A stretch of 64,000 bases of DNA from Cernens ardua (GTDB taxonomy: Bacteria; Pseudomonadota; Gammaproteobacteria; Pseudomonadales; Halomonadaceae): contig NZ_JBPCZH010000001.1 in NCBI RefSeq assembly GCF_051251085.1, positions 372,001-436,000 of the forward strand, given 5' to 3'. The notes beneath the pieces were generated by a model that was given only the letters and a program-made list of their open reading frames with translations, was not told the origin of the DNA and made no database searches. Position 1 is the stretch's first letter; each line of letters begins with the position of its first letter. A program made the translations under genes and the position numbers. Positions 62,947 to 64,000 of the stretch are shown here, in pieces.

Positions 62947-63957
62947 ATGGACAAGGCCTCACGGCTACTACTCTTCGCCGAAGTCGTGGAAGCAGGCAGC
63001 TTCACGCGTGCTGCAGACCATCGCAACGTCAATCGTTCGGTTATCTCCAAACAGATCAGTCAATTGGAAGAAGAGCTGAACGTGCGTTTATTCAATCGTT
63101 CAACGCGAAGTGTTTCCCTGACAGAGATCGGACAAACCTTGTATACGCATGCACTTAAAATGCGTGAGTCACTGGAAACAGTGGAAGAAGTGGCACAGGT
63201 GAGTCAAAGTGAACCACGGGGTACATTGAAGATATCGACGCCTACCAACTTTGGTCACCACATACTGCCACAGATCGTAAATGAGTATCTGAGGAAATTC
63301 CCCAAGGTGCGTGTGGACCTTAGGTTGGAAGATCATTTGGTAGACTTGATTGGCGGCGGATATGATTTGGCGATACGAATTACTCAGCCACGGGATTCTT
63401 CCCTGATTGCTCGCCCGGTAGCCAGAAACCGTACTCTTTTGGTTGCAGCACCACGCTTCATCGAACGCTATGGATTGCCCAATGACATTAATGAGCTGGT
63501 AACGAAACCCTCAGTAATGTATGTCCGTGAAGGGCTCCAGCGGGATAGTATCGACTATATTGGCAGCGATGGCATTTTGCATAAAGCTGAGCTGAATTCC
63601 AGGCTACGCGCTAATGACCCGGAAATTTTGCTGGCATCGGTATTGGAAGGGTTATGTTTTGCACTGATGCCCGCGTTTAGTGTCGGTGAAGCTGTGCGAA
63701 ACGGTCAGCTGGTCCCTTTGCTCCCTGATCTTCATCTGGTTCATCGCCCTGACATTCATATCGTCTACCCTCACCGCCAATTCCTTGCTCAAAAAACCCG
63801 TGGTTTTATTGAGTGTGTCAAACGTGTTATTGACAACAATCCGCCCATTTGGGAACGCGATATCGCCGGGTTCGAAAACATGTATGGCTATACGCAGGGT
63901 GAACCGCCGGCATTTCCTGAAAATCCGATTACACTCGGTGAGCACTCCCCTCTTTAA
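62947..63957 (+). CDS. LysR-family transcriptional regulator
   Basis: DNA-binding regulator of 336 residues. The start at 62947 has AGGAG upstream. Residues 1 to about 60 form the winged helix-turn-helix (F-T-R-A-A-D-H-R-N-V-N-R-S-V-I-S-K-Q-I-S-Q-L-E), and a periplasmic-binding-like effector domain follows. The sequence G-S-F-T-R-A-A and R-L-F-N-R-S-T-R is of the CrgA/DmlR type. It is 38 bp after the aminotransferase in the same direction, so it may be cotranscribed and could act on the dyad at 61661-61680. The last 40 bp of the window hold nothing. Confidence 0.94.
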   Translation: MDKASRLLLFAEVVEAGSFTRAADHRNVNRSVISKQISQLEEELNVRLFNRSTRSVSLTEIGQTLYTHALKMRESLETVEEVAQVSQSEPRGTLKISTPTNFGHHILPQIVNEYLRKFPKVRVDLRLEDHLVDLIGGGYDLAIRITQPRDSSLIARPVARNRTLLVAAPRFIERYGLPNDINELVTKPSVMYVREGLQRDSIDYIGSDGILHKAELNSRLRANDPEILLASVLEGLCFALMPAFSVGEAVRNGQLVPLLPDLHLVHRPDIHIVYPHRQFLAQKTRGFIECVKRVIDNNPPIWERDIAGFENMYGYTQGEPPAFPENPITLGEHSPL

Positions 63958-64000
63958 TCGTTACCATGAATACCTGTCCGACTAACTGATTTGCTGGATT

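Overview
The window reads as chromosomal DNA of a gammaproteobacterium. Three conserved blocks show this: lipA-lipB-DUF493-dacA-rlpA-mltB-rodA-mrdA-rlmH-rsfS-nadD-proA, dsbD-accB-accC-prmA-dusB-fis-purH, and serS followed by a CobA/CysG-type gene. Gene order and protein flavour point to the Halomonadaceae (Oceanospirillales). Base composition looks close to half G+C, low for Halomonas, so a Zymobacter/Carnimonas-like member is my guess; this is inference only. I see no phage, IS element, CRISPR array or rRNA.

Layout. 0.2-14 kb, minus strand: lipoate synthesis, cell elongation and septal/peptidoglycan enzymes, ribosome silencing and rRNA methylation, NAD and proline synthesis. 14.7-18.6 kb: a DedA-PAP2 fusion, mpl (murein recycling) and ppa. 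18.9-27.4 kb, plus strand: dsbD, accBC, prmA, dusB-fis, purH, lacking the aroQ, DUF3426 and purD genes that often sit in this block in relatives. 27.5-31.4 kb: folE, srkA, small membrane proteins, comF and a tRNA-Leu(UAG) with its own promoter and terminator.

31.5-47.3 kb is the accessory part. It holds an atypical ROK kinase coupled to an APC permease, a 1.3-kb AT-rich gap with a candidate structured leader or small RNA and a 30-codon membrane microprotein gene, a cytoplasmic GH3 beta-glucosidase with an MFS sugar carrier, a peptide-type ABC importer with a fused ATPase, a short-chain dehydrogenase and an AGE/YihS-type sugar isomerase. Together these look like uptake and breakdown of glycosides and amino- or peptide-linked sugars. 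47.5-52.1 kb: an MHS-family transporter divergent from tauABC (no tauD). 52.5-64 kb: an S33 peptidase, a PrpA-like phosphatase, cobA, serS, cobO, a thiamine-binding-type protein, cfa with a long leader, an aromatic/aspartate aminotransferase and a LysR regulator.

A window-wide oddity is the frequency of short tandem repeats (units of 7-18 bp, 2-10 copies) at gene edges and in two cell-envelope genes. The best leads for something undescribed are the 34.0-34.4 kb region (leader/sRNA plus microprotein), the divergent ROK protein, and the repeats.
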